Of a stretch of 5,182 bases of DNA, positions 1 to 4,743 are shown piece by piece. A program made the translations under genes and the position numbers. The stretch is taken from assembly GCA_019236485.1 (NCBI GenBank), contig JAFAIY010000139.1:1-5182 (forward strand). The letters run 5' to 3'. Under the pieces are notes generated by a model. The model saw only the letters and a program-made list of their open reading frames with translations, was not told the origin of the DNA and searched no databases. This DNA is from Comamonas sp. Lineage in GTDB: Bacteria > Pseudomonadota > Gammaproteobacteria > Burkholderiales > Burkholderiaceae_C. Positions within the stretch are counted from its first letter, which is position 1; every line of letters begins with the position of its first letter.

Positions 1-1
1 G

Positions 2-508
2 GATGCCGTATTCATCAATGCCGGGGCCGCAAAGTTTGCAGCCTTTGCGGATGTGGACGAGGCGCTCTGGGACCAGATCTTCAACACCAATCTCAAGGGC
101 CCTTATTTCCAGCTTCAGGCGCTGCTGCCGCTGCTCAATGCCGGCGCCGCCGTCGTAATCAACGGCTCCATCAATGCCCGCATCGGCATGCCCAATACCT
201 CGGTCTATGCGGCCAGCAAGGCTGCAGCGATCTCCCTGGCCAAGACGCTATCGGCCGAGCTGCTGGCGCGCGGCGTGCGGGTCAACGTGGTCAGCCCGGG
301 CCCGGTGGCCACCCCCATCTACGGCAAGCTCGGACTGGATGCCAAGGCGCTTGAAGCCACGGCCGCGCAGATCCAGAGCCAGATCCCGCTGGGACGCTTC
401 GGCAGCCCCGAAGAAATAGCGGCCACCGTGCTGCACCTGTCCGCCCCCGAATCCGCCTATATCGTCGGCACCGAAATCGTCGTCGATGGCGGCATGAGCC
501 AGCTCTGA
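2..508 (+). CDS. Classical short-chain dehydrogenase/reductase (SDR), 3' part, 5' end outside window
   Basis: NAD(P)-dependent oxidoreductase of the classical SDR family, cytoplasmic; the substrate cannot be told. The frame is open from base 2, so the gene is cut by the window edge and a GTG at 53 is only an internal codon. Counting visible residues from base 2, I see the INAG motif (N6-A7-G8), the structural Asn in NTNLKG (N30), catalytic Ser56 in INGS, and Tyr69 and Lys73 in YAASK. The Ser-Tyr spacing of 13 is typical. The PGPVATPIY segment follows the active site, and the C-terminus GTEIVVDGGMSQL is the usual SDR end. About 168 residues are visible; family members have about 245-250, so the Rossmann TGxxxGIG motif and roughly 80 residues lie upstream. 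The gene converges on the epimerase-like gene, 79 bases away stop to stop. All catalytic residues in view are intact, so the protein is probably functional. Confidence 0.93.
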   Translation, partial: DAVFINAGAAKFAAFADVDEALWDQIFNTNLKGPYFQLQALLPLLNAGAAVVINGSINARIGMPNTSVYAASKAAAISLAKTLSAELLARGVRVNVVSPGPVATPIYGKLGLDAKALEATAAQIQSQIPLGRFGSPEEIAATVLHLSAPESAYIVGTEIVVDGGMSQL

Positions 509-518
509 GCCTGCGCTA

Positions 519-576
519 CATGGTTTTGGCCATGCAATCGCAGCGGCCGCTCGAAGCCGAAGAGCATGAGTGCTCT
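519..576. terminator. Two short hairpins in the convergent gap (possible weak bidirectional terminator)
   Basis: The 79-base gap between the two convergent stops holds two small perfect hairpins: CATGG/CCATG (519-523 with 530-534, loop of 6) and AGAGCA/TGCTCT (561-566 with 571-576, loop TGAG). A 10-base palindrome AGCGGCCGCT lies between them at 542-551. No T-run follows on either strand, so these are not textbook intrinsic terminators. Their role in ending transcription is inferred from position only. Confidence 0.25.
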
Positions 577-587
577 GCCGCGTCTGC

Positions 588-1577
588 TCAGACGACGACG
601 GGCCCGGCAGCGCTGGCCCGCAGGCATCCCAGCCCCTGCAGCGTCGCCTCCACGGCCTCGTCCAGCGGGGTCTGCGGCTCCCGGCCAAGCACCTCAAGCA
701 GACGCTCGTTGCGCATGCGTACCGGCATCTGCCACAGATAGCGCATCTCCAGCAGCTCGCGCGGCGTGGCGGCAAACAGCGATGCCATGCGCACCAGCCA
801 CCATGGAAAGGCTTGCAGCCCGGGTTCGGCACCGCCGTGGCGGGCGACCACGCGGCGGATCGCGGCCGCCATCTGCGTGCCGTCGCCATCCCAGTGGCCG
901 GCCATATGGAAGGTGCTGAACGGCTCCAGCCCATGCCCGGAGGCCAGCAGTTCAATCATCGTGCGGGCCACATCCGGCAGATAAGCCCATTGATGGCCTA
1001 TGCCCGGGGCGCCGGGCAGAGCTACGGCCGCAACCGGTTTCCCGGGCTTCACCAGAGCTTGCGAAAACCAGCTGCTTGCGGCCTGCGGGCCGAAAAAGTC
1101 CCCCGCACGCACGACGATGGCGCGTGCACCCCGGCCTGTTGCGGCCTGCAGGCGCCGCTCCAGCTCCACACGGATCGCGCCCTTGCGGCTAAGTCGCTGC
1201 TGGGGCGAGTCTTCGCTCAGCAGCGGGAAGGCATCGGGGCCGTAGTTGTAGACCGTGCCCGGCAGCACCACGGTCGCCTGCTGCGCCATGGCGGCGGCCA
1301 CCGTGTTGTCCATCATTGGCAACACCAGCTGCGGCCATCTCCGATACCCGGGCGGATTCACCGCATGTACGATGACGGAGCAGCCGCGGGCCGCATGCAT
1401 CACCGCGTCCCGGTTCATGGCATCGCCGCGCAGCCAAGCCATGCCGTCCCGGCGGACTTCGGCCTGCTCCAGCCCCCGCTTCAACGCACGCACCTCCCAG
1501 CCGGCATCACGCAGCTGGCGAGCCATTTCCCCTCCGATCCCGCCTGTTGCCCCCAGCACCAGAGCCATGCCTGCCAT
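588..1577 (-). CDS. NAD(P)-binding epimerase/dehydratase-like protein (atypical extended SDR)
   Basis: Predicted 329-residue cytoplasmic protein with an N-terminal Rossmann fold. It resembles the NAD-dependent epimerase/dehydratase family, but the substrate is unknown. Visible features are the dinucleotide loop GATGGIGG (G9, G12, G15), a GD at residues 51-52 (adenine-side contact in this family), HAVNPP at 71-76, and the active-site strand VVLPGTVYNYGP with Tyr110. The canonical Lys four residues after the Tyr is absent (Pro114). A downstream SEDSPQ..RKG segment with Lys132 and a VELERRL helix follows, as in atypical members of this family. The frame extends upstream to an ATG at 1664, adding 29 residues. 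I chose the ATG at 1577 because a GGAG Shine-Dalgarno lies 6 bases before it and because the Rossmann strand starts right after it. The gene is divergent from the LysR gene, which is its likely regulator, and converges on the SDR gene. Confidence 0.88.
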   Translation of the reverse strand: MAGMALVLGATGGIGGEMARQLRDAGWEVRALKRGLEQAEVRRDGMAWLRGDAMNRDAVMHAARGCSVIVHAVNPPGYRRWPQLVLPMMDNTVAAAMAQQATVVLPGTVYNYGPDAFPLLSEDSPQQRLSRKGAIRVELERRLQAATGRGARAIVVRAGDFFGPQAASSWFSQALVKPGKPVAAVALPGAPGIGHQWAYLPDVARTMIELLASGHGLEPFSTFHMAGHWDGDGTQMAAAIRRVVARHGGAEPGLQAFPWWLVRMASLFAATPRELLEMRYLWQMPVRMRNERLLEVLGREPQTPLDEAVEATLQGLGCLRASAAGPVVV

Positions 1578-1670
1578 AACCTTCTCCAACGAATTGCGAT
1601 GGAGAAATTCTGCGTAAACACCCATGCAAAAGGAATTACCGAAGACATCGCAGCAGCTATACATTTATGC
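1578..1670. promoter_or_regulatory. Divergent promoter region between the epimerase and LysR genes, with a candidate LysR site
   Basis: This 93-base AT-richer gap separates two divergent starts, the classic place for LysR-type operators. It contains an inverted repeat GAATT-N10-AATTC (1591-1610), 61-80 bases upstream of the LysR start, where a recognition site for autoregulation would be expected. It is an AT-rich dyad close to, but not exactly, the symmetric T-N11-A form. TATACA at 1658-1663 could be a -10 for the LysR gene; no good -35 accompanies it. I saw no convincing promoter for the epimerase gene. Confidence 0.4.
1584..1587 (-). promoter_or_regulatory. Shine-Dalgarno GGAG that fixes the epimerase start at 1577
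   Basis: On the minus strand, GGAGAAGGTT directly precedes the ATG at 1577, leaving 6 bases between GGAG and the start. This supports the shorter 329-residue protein over the 358-residue upstream alternative, which would run across most of the divergent promoter region. Confidence 0.6.
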
Positions 1671-2555
1671 ATGGACAACAACATAGGCTGGGATCTCTAT
1701 CGTTCCTTTCTTGCGGTGCTCGCGGAAGGCTCGCTCTCCGCTGCCGCGCGTGCGCTGGGGATTGCCCAGCCCACGGTGGGCCGCCATATCGCGGCACTGG
1801 AAAAAGCCCTGGGTGTCGCGCTGTTCACCCGCATGCAAACCGGTCTGATGCCGACCGAAGCCGCGCTAAGCCTGCGCGGCCATGCAGAGGCCATGAACAG
1901 TGCCGCTGCAGCGCTGCAAAGGGCTGCCGAGGGTCAGAACGGCGAAGGCGTGCAGGGCACGGTCCGGGTCTCGGCCAGCGAAGTGGTTGGCGTGGAGCTG
2001 CTGCCGCCCATTCTGGCCGCGCTGCGGCAGGCCCATCCCCGGCTGCGCATCGAACTGGTGCTGACCAACCGCGTCCAGGACCTGCTGCGGCGGGAAGCGG
2101 ATATCGCGGTGCGCATGACCCAGCCCCAGCAGGAGCAGCTGATTGCGCGGCGCGTGCCCAGCCGGGCCGTTGGCCTGCACGCGCACCCTAGCTATCTCGC
2201 CCAGCATGGCATGCCCCAAAACCTGGCCGAACTCGGCAGGCATGCGCTCATAGGCTTCGACCGGGAAACGCCTTTCATACGGGCAGCCAGATCAGCATGG
2301 CCTAGCTGGACACGCGAAGCCTTTGCGCTGCGCAGCGACAGCGACCTGGGGCAGCTGGCGCTGATTCGGGCCGGTTGCGGCATAGGTGCCTGCCAGGTGG
2401 CGCTGGCCCAGCGCGAGCCCAAGCTGGTGCGGGTATTGCCCCGGCAGTTCGAGCTTCAGCTGGAGACCTGGATCACCATGCATGAGGATCTGCGCAGCAG
2501 CGCCGCCTGCAAAGCCACTTTCGAGGCCCTGGTCAGAGGCTTGTCAGACGGATAG
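1671..2555 (+). CDS. LysR-family transcriptional regulator
   Basis: DNA-binding regulator of 294 residues, the usual LysR length (~300). The N-terminal winged helix-turn-helix spans about residues 9-65. It shows the LysR pattern FLAVLAEGSLSAAARALG, then AQPTVGRHIAALEKALG as the recognition helix region, and then LFTR. A linker helix follows to about residue 90. The C-terminal periplasmic-binding-like effector domain starts at GTVRVSASEVVGVELLPP and includes the conserved ADIAVR strand. The ligand is unknown. The frame is open for over 1 kb upstream, antisense to the epimerase gene. The ATG at 1671 gives the standard N-terminus; an in-frame ATG at 1599 would add 24 residues unlike the family. 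No clear Shine-Dalgarno precedes 1671, and if TATACA at 1658-1663 is the -10 the transcript could be nearly leaderless. The likely target is the divergent epimerase gene, and probably also itself. Confidence 0.93.
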   Translation: MDNNIGWDLYRSFLAVLAEGSLSAAARALGIAQPTVGRHIAALEKALGVALFTRMQTGLMPTEAALSLRGHAEAMNSAAAALQRAAEGQNGEGVQGTVRVSASEVVGVELLPPILAALRQAHPRLRIELVLTNRVQDLLRREADIAVRMTQPQQEQLIARRVPSRAVGLHAHPSYLAQHGMPQNLAELGRHALIGFDRETPFIRAARSAWPSWTREAFALRSDSDLGQLALIRAGCGIGACQVALAQREPKLVRVLPRQFELQLETWITMHEDLRSSAACKATFEALVRGLSDG

Positions 2556-2564
2556 ATGTGGACG

Positions 2565-2598
2565 CCGGTGGGAGATCGCATAGAGCGCCTTCCCCCGG
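2565..2598 (+). terminator. Imperfect GC-rich hairpin just after the LysR stop
   Basis: CCGGTGGGAG (2565-2574) pairs with CTTCCCCCGG (2589-2598): ten positions with one mismatch and one G-U pair. A further CGC/GCG pairing lies inside the loop. It begins 9 bases after the LysR stop codon. No T-run follows (the next bases are ATATGC), so it would be a weak or factor-assisted terminator at best. Confidence 0.4.
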
Positions 2599-2666
2599 AT
2601 ATGCAGTGGACTTGGCCCAGAAGCCTGGCCGCCGATCTTCGCCCGCCAACGGCCATCGCTTATCCC

Positions 2667-2693
2667 GCCGCTTCGCCTCCCATGTGAAGCGGC
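2667..2693 (+). terminator. 8-base perfect hairpin, candidate terminator
   Basis: GCCGCTTC (2667-2674) is the exact reverse complement of GAAGCGGC (2686-2693), with an 11-base loop. The bases after it (CCTTGGCTTATCTG) are only mildly T-rich. It lies between the LysR gene and the promoter of the adaptor gene and may insulate the two units. The function is inferred. Confidence 0.35.
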
Positions 2694-2745
2694 CCTTGGC
2701 TTATCTGTTGGGTTTCCCCCTCAAAGTACGTCGGCCTGGCTTTGC

Positions 2746-2775
2746 TTGACCTGCGTCTCGGATTTAAATTGAATC
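2746..2775 (+). promoter_or_regulatory. Candidate sigma70 promoter with dyad operator for the HlyD-family gene
   Basis: TTGACC (2746-2751, five of six bases match the -35 consensus) is followed after 17 bases by TTGAAT (2769-2774, four of six match the -10), placing a start near 2781. The -10 lies inside the near-palindrome GATTTAAATTGAATC (2761-2775, six of seven pairs match around a central A), a plausible repressor operator. YbhG-type adaptor genes are commonly controlled by TetR-type repressors; none is visible here. Confidence 0.45.
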
Positions 2776-2794
2776 CAACGTTGTAGCAGGCACA

Positions 2795-2809
2795 TTCTGG
2801 AAACCAGAA
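2795..2809 (+). promoter_or_regulatory. Perfect 15-base inverted repeat in the leader of the HlyD-family gene
   Basis: TTCTGGAAACCAGAA has 6-base arms around AAA and ends 9 bases before the ATG at 2819. It lies in the expected transcribed leader and takes in the only purine-rich GGAAA stretch that could serve as a ribosome binding site. It could be a DNA operator (repressor dyad) or an RNA hairpin limiting translation. Confidence 0.45.
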
Positions 2810-2818
2810 ATACTGACC

Positions 2819-3433
2819 ATGAAGAAGCCGTTCATCTTCCTTGCCGCTCTCGCGGGCTTGGCTCTTGTCGTCTGGGGAGGCTGGCATTACAGCCAGCGCA
2901 GCAAGGACCAGGGGCTGGTGTTTCATGGCAATGTGGACATCCGGCAGATCTCGCTGGCTTTCGATGGCTACGGCCGGGTCAAGGCACTGAATGGCCAGGA
3001 AGGCGAACGCGTGAAAACGGGAGCCCTGCTGGGCAGGCTGGACACAAAGACCACGGCCTTGCAGGCCGAGCAGGCGCTGGCGCAGATTGAGGTCCAGCGG
3101 CAGTCGCTTTTGCGCCTGCGCAACGGCGCGCGCCCACAGGAGATTGCACAGGCCAGCAGTCGGCTGCTGGCCAGACAGGCTGATGCCGCCCGTGCCGAAA
3201 AAGACCTGGCGCGCCTGCAAAGCGTTGCGGCCAACACCCAGGGGCGGGGTGTGAGCGCGCAGGACCTGGACAGGGCCAAGAGCGCCGTGCAGGTGGCCCA
3301 GGCGCAGATTGCAGCGAGTGGCTCGTGCAGGCGCAGATCGTTGCACAGCCACAGCACCACCGTGCTCATGTCTGTGCCTCAGGCGGAAGTGACTGCTTGC
3401 GCTGTCGGCGGCAGCGCTCGGAGCAGTATTTGA
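2819..3433 (+). CDS. Truncated HlyD-family (YbhG-like) membrane fusion/adaptor protein
   Basis: First half of a periplasmic adaptor of an ABC-type efflux system, like E. coli YbhG. An N-terminal signal anchor is visible (KK, then a hydrophobic stretch at residues 5-22). GNVDIRQISLAF (residues 37-48) starts the first beta/lipoyl half, followed by GRVKALNGQEGERVKTGALLGRLD. A long Ala/Gln/Glu-rich helix (about 75-166, coiled-coil type, with RLRNGARPQEIAQA and VSAQDLDRAKSAVQVAQAQ) is the rising part of the alpha-hairpin. Homology stops near residue 166, about half of the ~330 expected. The returning helix, second lipoyl half and beta-barrel are missing. Residues from about 167 to the stop are Arg/Ser-rich and are the antisense of the photolyase and DUF2256 genes, so they are not native. 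The partner ABC subunits expected downstream are absent. The fragment is almost certainly non-functional, effectively a pseudogene with a closed reading frame. Confidence 0.85.
   Translation: MKKPFIFLAALAGLALVVWGGWHYSQRSKDQGLVFHGNVDIRQISLAFDGYGRVKALNGQEGERVKTGALLGRLDTKTTALQAEQALAQIEVQRQSLLRLRNGARPQEIAQASSRLLARQADAARAEKDLARLQSVAANTQGRGVSAQDLDRAKSAVQVAQAQIAASGSCRRRSLHSHSTTVLMSVPQAEVTACAVGGSARSSI
3299..3338 (+). repeat. 11-base direct repeat flanking the rearrangement joint
   Basis: CAGGCGCAGAT occurs at 3299-3309 and again at 3328-3338, with 18 bases between the copies. The left copy is native adaptor coding sequence (AQAQI). The right copy is native photolyase sequence, the reverse complement of the codons for NDLRLH. 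The breakpoint lies between them. Short homology could have promoted template switching or illegitimate recombination, but simple crossover in the repeat would leave only one copy. Confidence 0.5.
3317..3322. other. Rearrangement joint between adaptor gene (+) and photolyase gene (-)
   Basis: To the left, adaptor homology is continuous up to AQIAAS on the plus strand. To the right, the minus strand reads a photolyase N-terminus (LWLCNDLRLHEPLA) back to this point. Neither gene continues across it. The exact base is uncertain by perhaps 10 positions. A deletion between two convergent genes, or a chimeric assembly, would give this arrangement. Confidence 0.6.
3318..3369 (-). pseudogene. 5' remnant of a photolyase/cryptochrome gene (about 17 codons)
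   Basis: Begins at the ATG at 3369, overlapping the DUF2256 stop as ATGA. The encoded start MSTVVLWLCNDLRLHEPLA matches the N-terminus of the DNA photolyase/cryptochrome family, where the usual form is V-W-x-R-N-D-L-R-L-x-D at the start of the Rossmann-like antenna domain. The usual Arg before Asn is Cys here, and the usual Asp after LRLH is missing. After about 17 residues the frame enters antisense of the adaptor gene and stays open, without homology, to a stop at 2968. The FAD-binding catalytic domain (the family has about 450-510 residues) is entirely missing. The intact enzyme would repair UV-induced pyrimidine dimers with blue light or act as a photoreceptor. Assignment rests on a short but distinctive motif plus its DUF2256 neighbour. 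Confidence 0.65.
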
Positions 3434-3527
3434 CCTCATCCCACACCTGGGCCCATTTTTTGCGCCAGACAAACAGGCGCCCGCAGCACCTGCAGGGCTT
3501 TTCGGAAAGGTGGAGTTTGCGGTGCAT
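3366..3527 (-). CDS. DUF2256-type small zinc-ribbon protein, 53 residues
   Basis: A short gene that simple ORF length cut-offs miss. It encodes a basic 53-residue protein. Key parts are HLSEKPCRCCGRLFVWRKKW (residues 6-25) and WDEVKYCSERCRR (29-41). Cys12/Cys15 (CxxC) and Cys35/Cys39 (CxxxC) form a likely zinc site, with an additional Cys14. The KP-C-x-x-CGR-x-F-x-WRKKW..W-DEVKYCSERCR pattern is that of the DUF2256 family, whose function is unknown and which is commonly found beside cryptochrome/photolyase genes. An AGGGAG Shine-Dalgarno sits 6 bases before the ATG at 3527. The gene starts 18 bases after the oxidoreductase stop and overlaps the photolyase start by four bases (ATGA), so the three are probably co-transcribed and the last two translationally coupled. 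It appears intact despite the nearby joint. Confidence 0.88.
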   Translation of the reverse strand: MHRKLHLSEKPCRCCGRLFVWRKKWAQVWDEVKYCSERCRRQRKQSLPPEAQT

Positions 3528-3545
3528 GGCGCGCTCCCTGTAGGT

Positions 3546-4613
3546 TTATCCGGCATGGGCGAGCAGTAGTGCCATATGGACATGGCGGGCCAGGCTGCTG
3601 CCGCTGAGCCAGGCGCCTTCCACAGTGCCGTTATGCAGCCAGTCGCCGCACATTCCCAATCCGGCAGCAGCGTCCCACCAGGAGCCCATGTTCAGCGGGT
3701 TGGCAGTGTCGGCATAGCGCCAGCGGTGGGCCGTGGCCTGCACACTGGCCGGATCGGGGCCGCCCAGTTGCGCAAAGGCCTTTAGCAGGACGGCGGTTAC
3801 CGAGGCTGCATCGTCTTCCAGATGTGCCTCGCTCCATTTGTCGCTGGCGTGCAGCAGCCAGGTTTCGGGGCCGATGCGCGCGGGCTTGCTGCTGTCGCGC
3901 GCAATCCAGCTCAGGGGGCTGTGCTCGACCAAGCAGCCGTCCACCGGTAGTGGCACCGGCTGGGCGCAGCGCACCATAACCGACCAGCAAGAGCGCATCC
4001 GGGCACTGTGTGACAGAGTGGTGGCTTCAGAGGACACGCCGGCCAGTAGCGGCGCGGCCTGCGGTGCGGGGACAGCCAGCAGTACGGTTTGGTAGCGCTG
4101 GGACTCGGTACCATGCTCGAGGCTGCGCAGCAGCCAGCCATCGCCCGTATCGGCCTGCAGTGGCTCGATGGTGGTTTGCCATTGAAAACGTGCCGGGTTG
4201 GGACTATCCGTCATGCAGCGCACCGAATGTGCAGCAGGCGAGGTCATGCGCGGAGTGCCGACAAAGCGCTGCCCGGCGCTGGCTTGAAGCGTGAAGCCTT
4301 GCCCATCGTGGCTGCCGATGCGGGCGGACCATGGAGCTACAGCCCCGGCTTGTTCCCAGGTGGCTACCTGGGCGCGGAAATCCGCATCGTGTGCCGTGAA
4401 GTACTGGGCGCCATGATCGCACTGCCAGTTCGCATCGCCATCGCTGCTGCGACGCGTGCTCATGCGCCCCGAAGGACCACGGCTTTTGTCAAACACATGC
4501 ACCTGGTGCCCGGCCTGGGACAAGAACTGTGCACAGCTGAGCCCTGCCGTACCGGCGCCAATGATGGCAATGCGGTGGGCGGTGCTGTCCGCTGTAGGGT
4601 GAGAAGTCATCAT
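3546..4613 (-). CDS. FAD-dependent oxidoreductase, renalase-like (amine-oxidase fold)
   Basis: Predicted 355-residue cytoplasmic flavoprotein. The N-terminal dinucleotide-binding motif IAIIGAGTAGLSCAQFL (G19, G21, G24) leads to the acidic residue at the end of the second strand (VHVFDKSRGPSGRMSTRR, Asp42), followed by the G-R-M variant of the GG motif. DHGAQYFTA follows, a hallmark of the NAD/FAD-dependent renalase-like group. Near the C-terminus MCGDWLHNGTVEGAWLSGSSLA (G323-D324) is the second FAD-contacting motif. Length and both motifs are normal, so the enzyme looks intact; the natural substrate is unknown. Two ATGs stand in tandem at 4613 and 4610, neither with a clear Shine-Dalgarno; I take the first. 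It lies between the lipocalin gene (130 bases upstream) and DUF2256 (18 bases downstream) in an apparent minus-strand operon ending in the photolyase gene. Genes of this kind often neighbour photolyases, suggesting a role in light or oxidative stress. Confidence 0.9.
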   Translation of the reverse strand: MMTSHPTADSTAHRIAIIGAGTAGLSCAQFLSQAGHQVHVFDKSRGPSGRMSTRRSSDGDANWQCDHGAQYFTAHDADFRAQVATWEQAGAVAPWSARIGSHDGQGFTLQASAGQRFVGTPRMTSPAAHSVRCMTDSPNPARFQWQTTIEPLQADTGDGWLLRSLEHGTESQRYQTVLLAVPAPQAAPLLAGVSSEATTLSHSARMRSCWSVMVRCAQPVPLPVDGCLVEHSPLSWIARDSSKPARIGPETWLLHASDKWSEAHLEDDAASVTAVLLKAFAQLGGPDPASVQATAHRWRYADTANPLNMGSWWDAAAGLGMCGDWLHNGTVEGAWLSGSSLARHVHMALLLAHAG

Positions 4614-4642
4614 GTCAATGGAGTGTCTGTCTGAGGTTGACT

Positions 4643-4661
4643 ATCTGTAACTGGCACAGAT
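4643..4661 (-). promoter_or_regulatory. Perfect 19-base inverted repeat upstream of the FAD oxidoreductase operon
   Basis: ATCTGTAACTGGCACAGAT (plus strand) has 6-base arms with a 7-base centre and sits about 30 bases upstream of the ATG at 4613. On the minus strand a TTGAAC (4668-4673) precedes it as a possible -35, placing the dyad in a long spacer region; no good -10 is visible. This layout would suit a MerR-type regulator such as the light-sensing LitR/CarH group, but that link is inference from gene content only. The 130-base gap holds no other feature I can support and no terminator for the lipocalin gene. Confidence 0.4.
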
Positions 4662-4743
4662 GAGCCGGTTCAATGCGATGCAAGAGGCGGCGGTGCGAAC
4701 TTCAAAGTCGTTTGGAAATGCTTGTACCTGGCAGCAATGGGCG

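Larger units (their letters stand above)
2556..2818. other. 263-base gene-free region between LysR and the adaptor gene
   Basis: No credible gene is present; short open frames here have no recognisable sequence. It contains the two hairpins (2565-2598, 2667-2693), the candidate promoter with its dyad (2746-2775) and the leader inverted repeat (2795-2809). Base composition falls from GC-rich to AT-rich from about 2760 onward, as expected of a promoter. Confidence 0.6.

Noticed and set aside
542..551. AGCGGCCGCT palindrome as a cloning scar or operator
   Set aside because: It contains a NotI site, but such GC palindromes occur by chance in GC-rich genomes and no vector sequence adjoins it.
248..955. 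235-codon minus-strand frame over the SDR 3' end and the epimerase 3' end
   Set aside because: Shadow of two well supported genes; Trp/Arg/Cys-rich and without domains.
570..1670. Plus-strand frame continuous with the LysR gene for over 1 kb upstream
   Set aside because: It is antisense to the epimerase gene, has no recognisable domain, and the LysR N-terminus begins normally at 1671. Long antisense frames are common in GC-rich DNA.
2968..3317. Continuation of the photolyase remnant frame to the stop at 2968
   Set aside because: This part is the reverse complement of adaptor coding sequence and shows no photolyase similarity, so it is not native protein.
2660..3583. 307-codon minus-strand open frame across the adaptor gene
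   Set aside because: Antisense to the adaptor and out of frame with DUF2256. It is low-complexity and Arg/Ala/Gln-rich, with no family resemblance.
4089..4634. 181-codon plus-strand frame over the FAD oxidoreductase
   Set aside because: Antisense shadow of a gene with clear FAD motifs.
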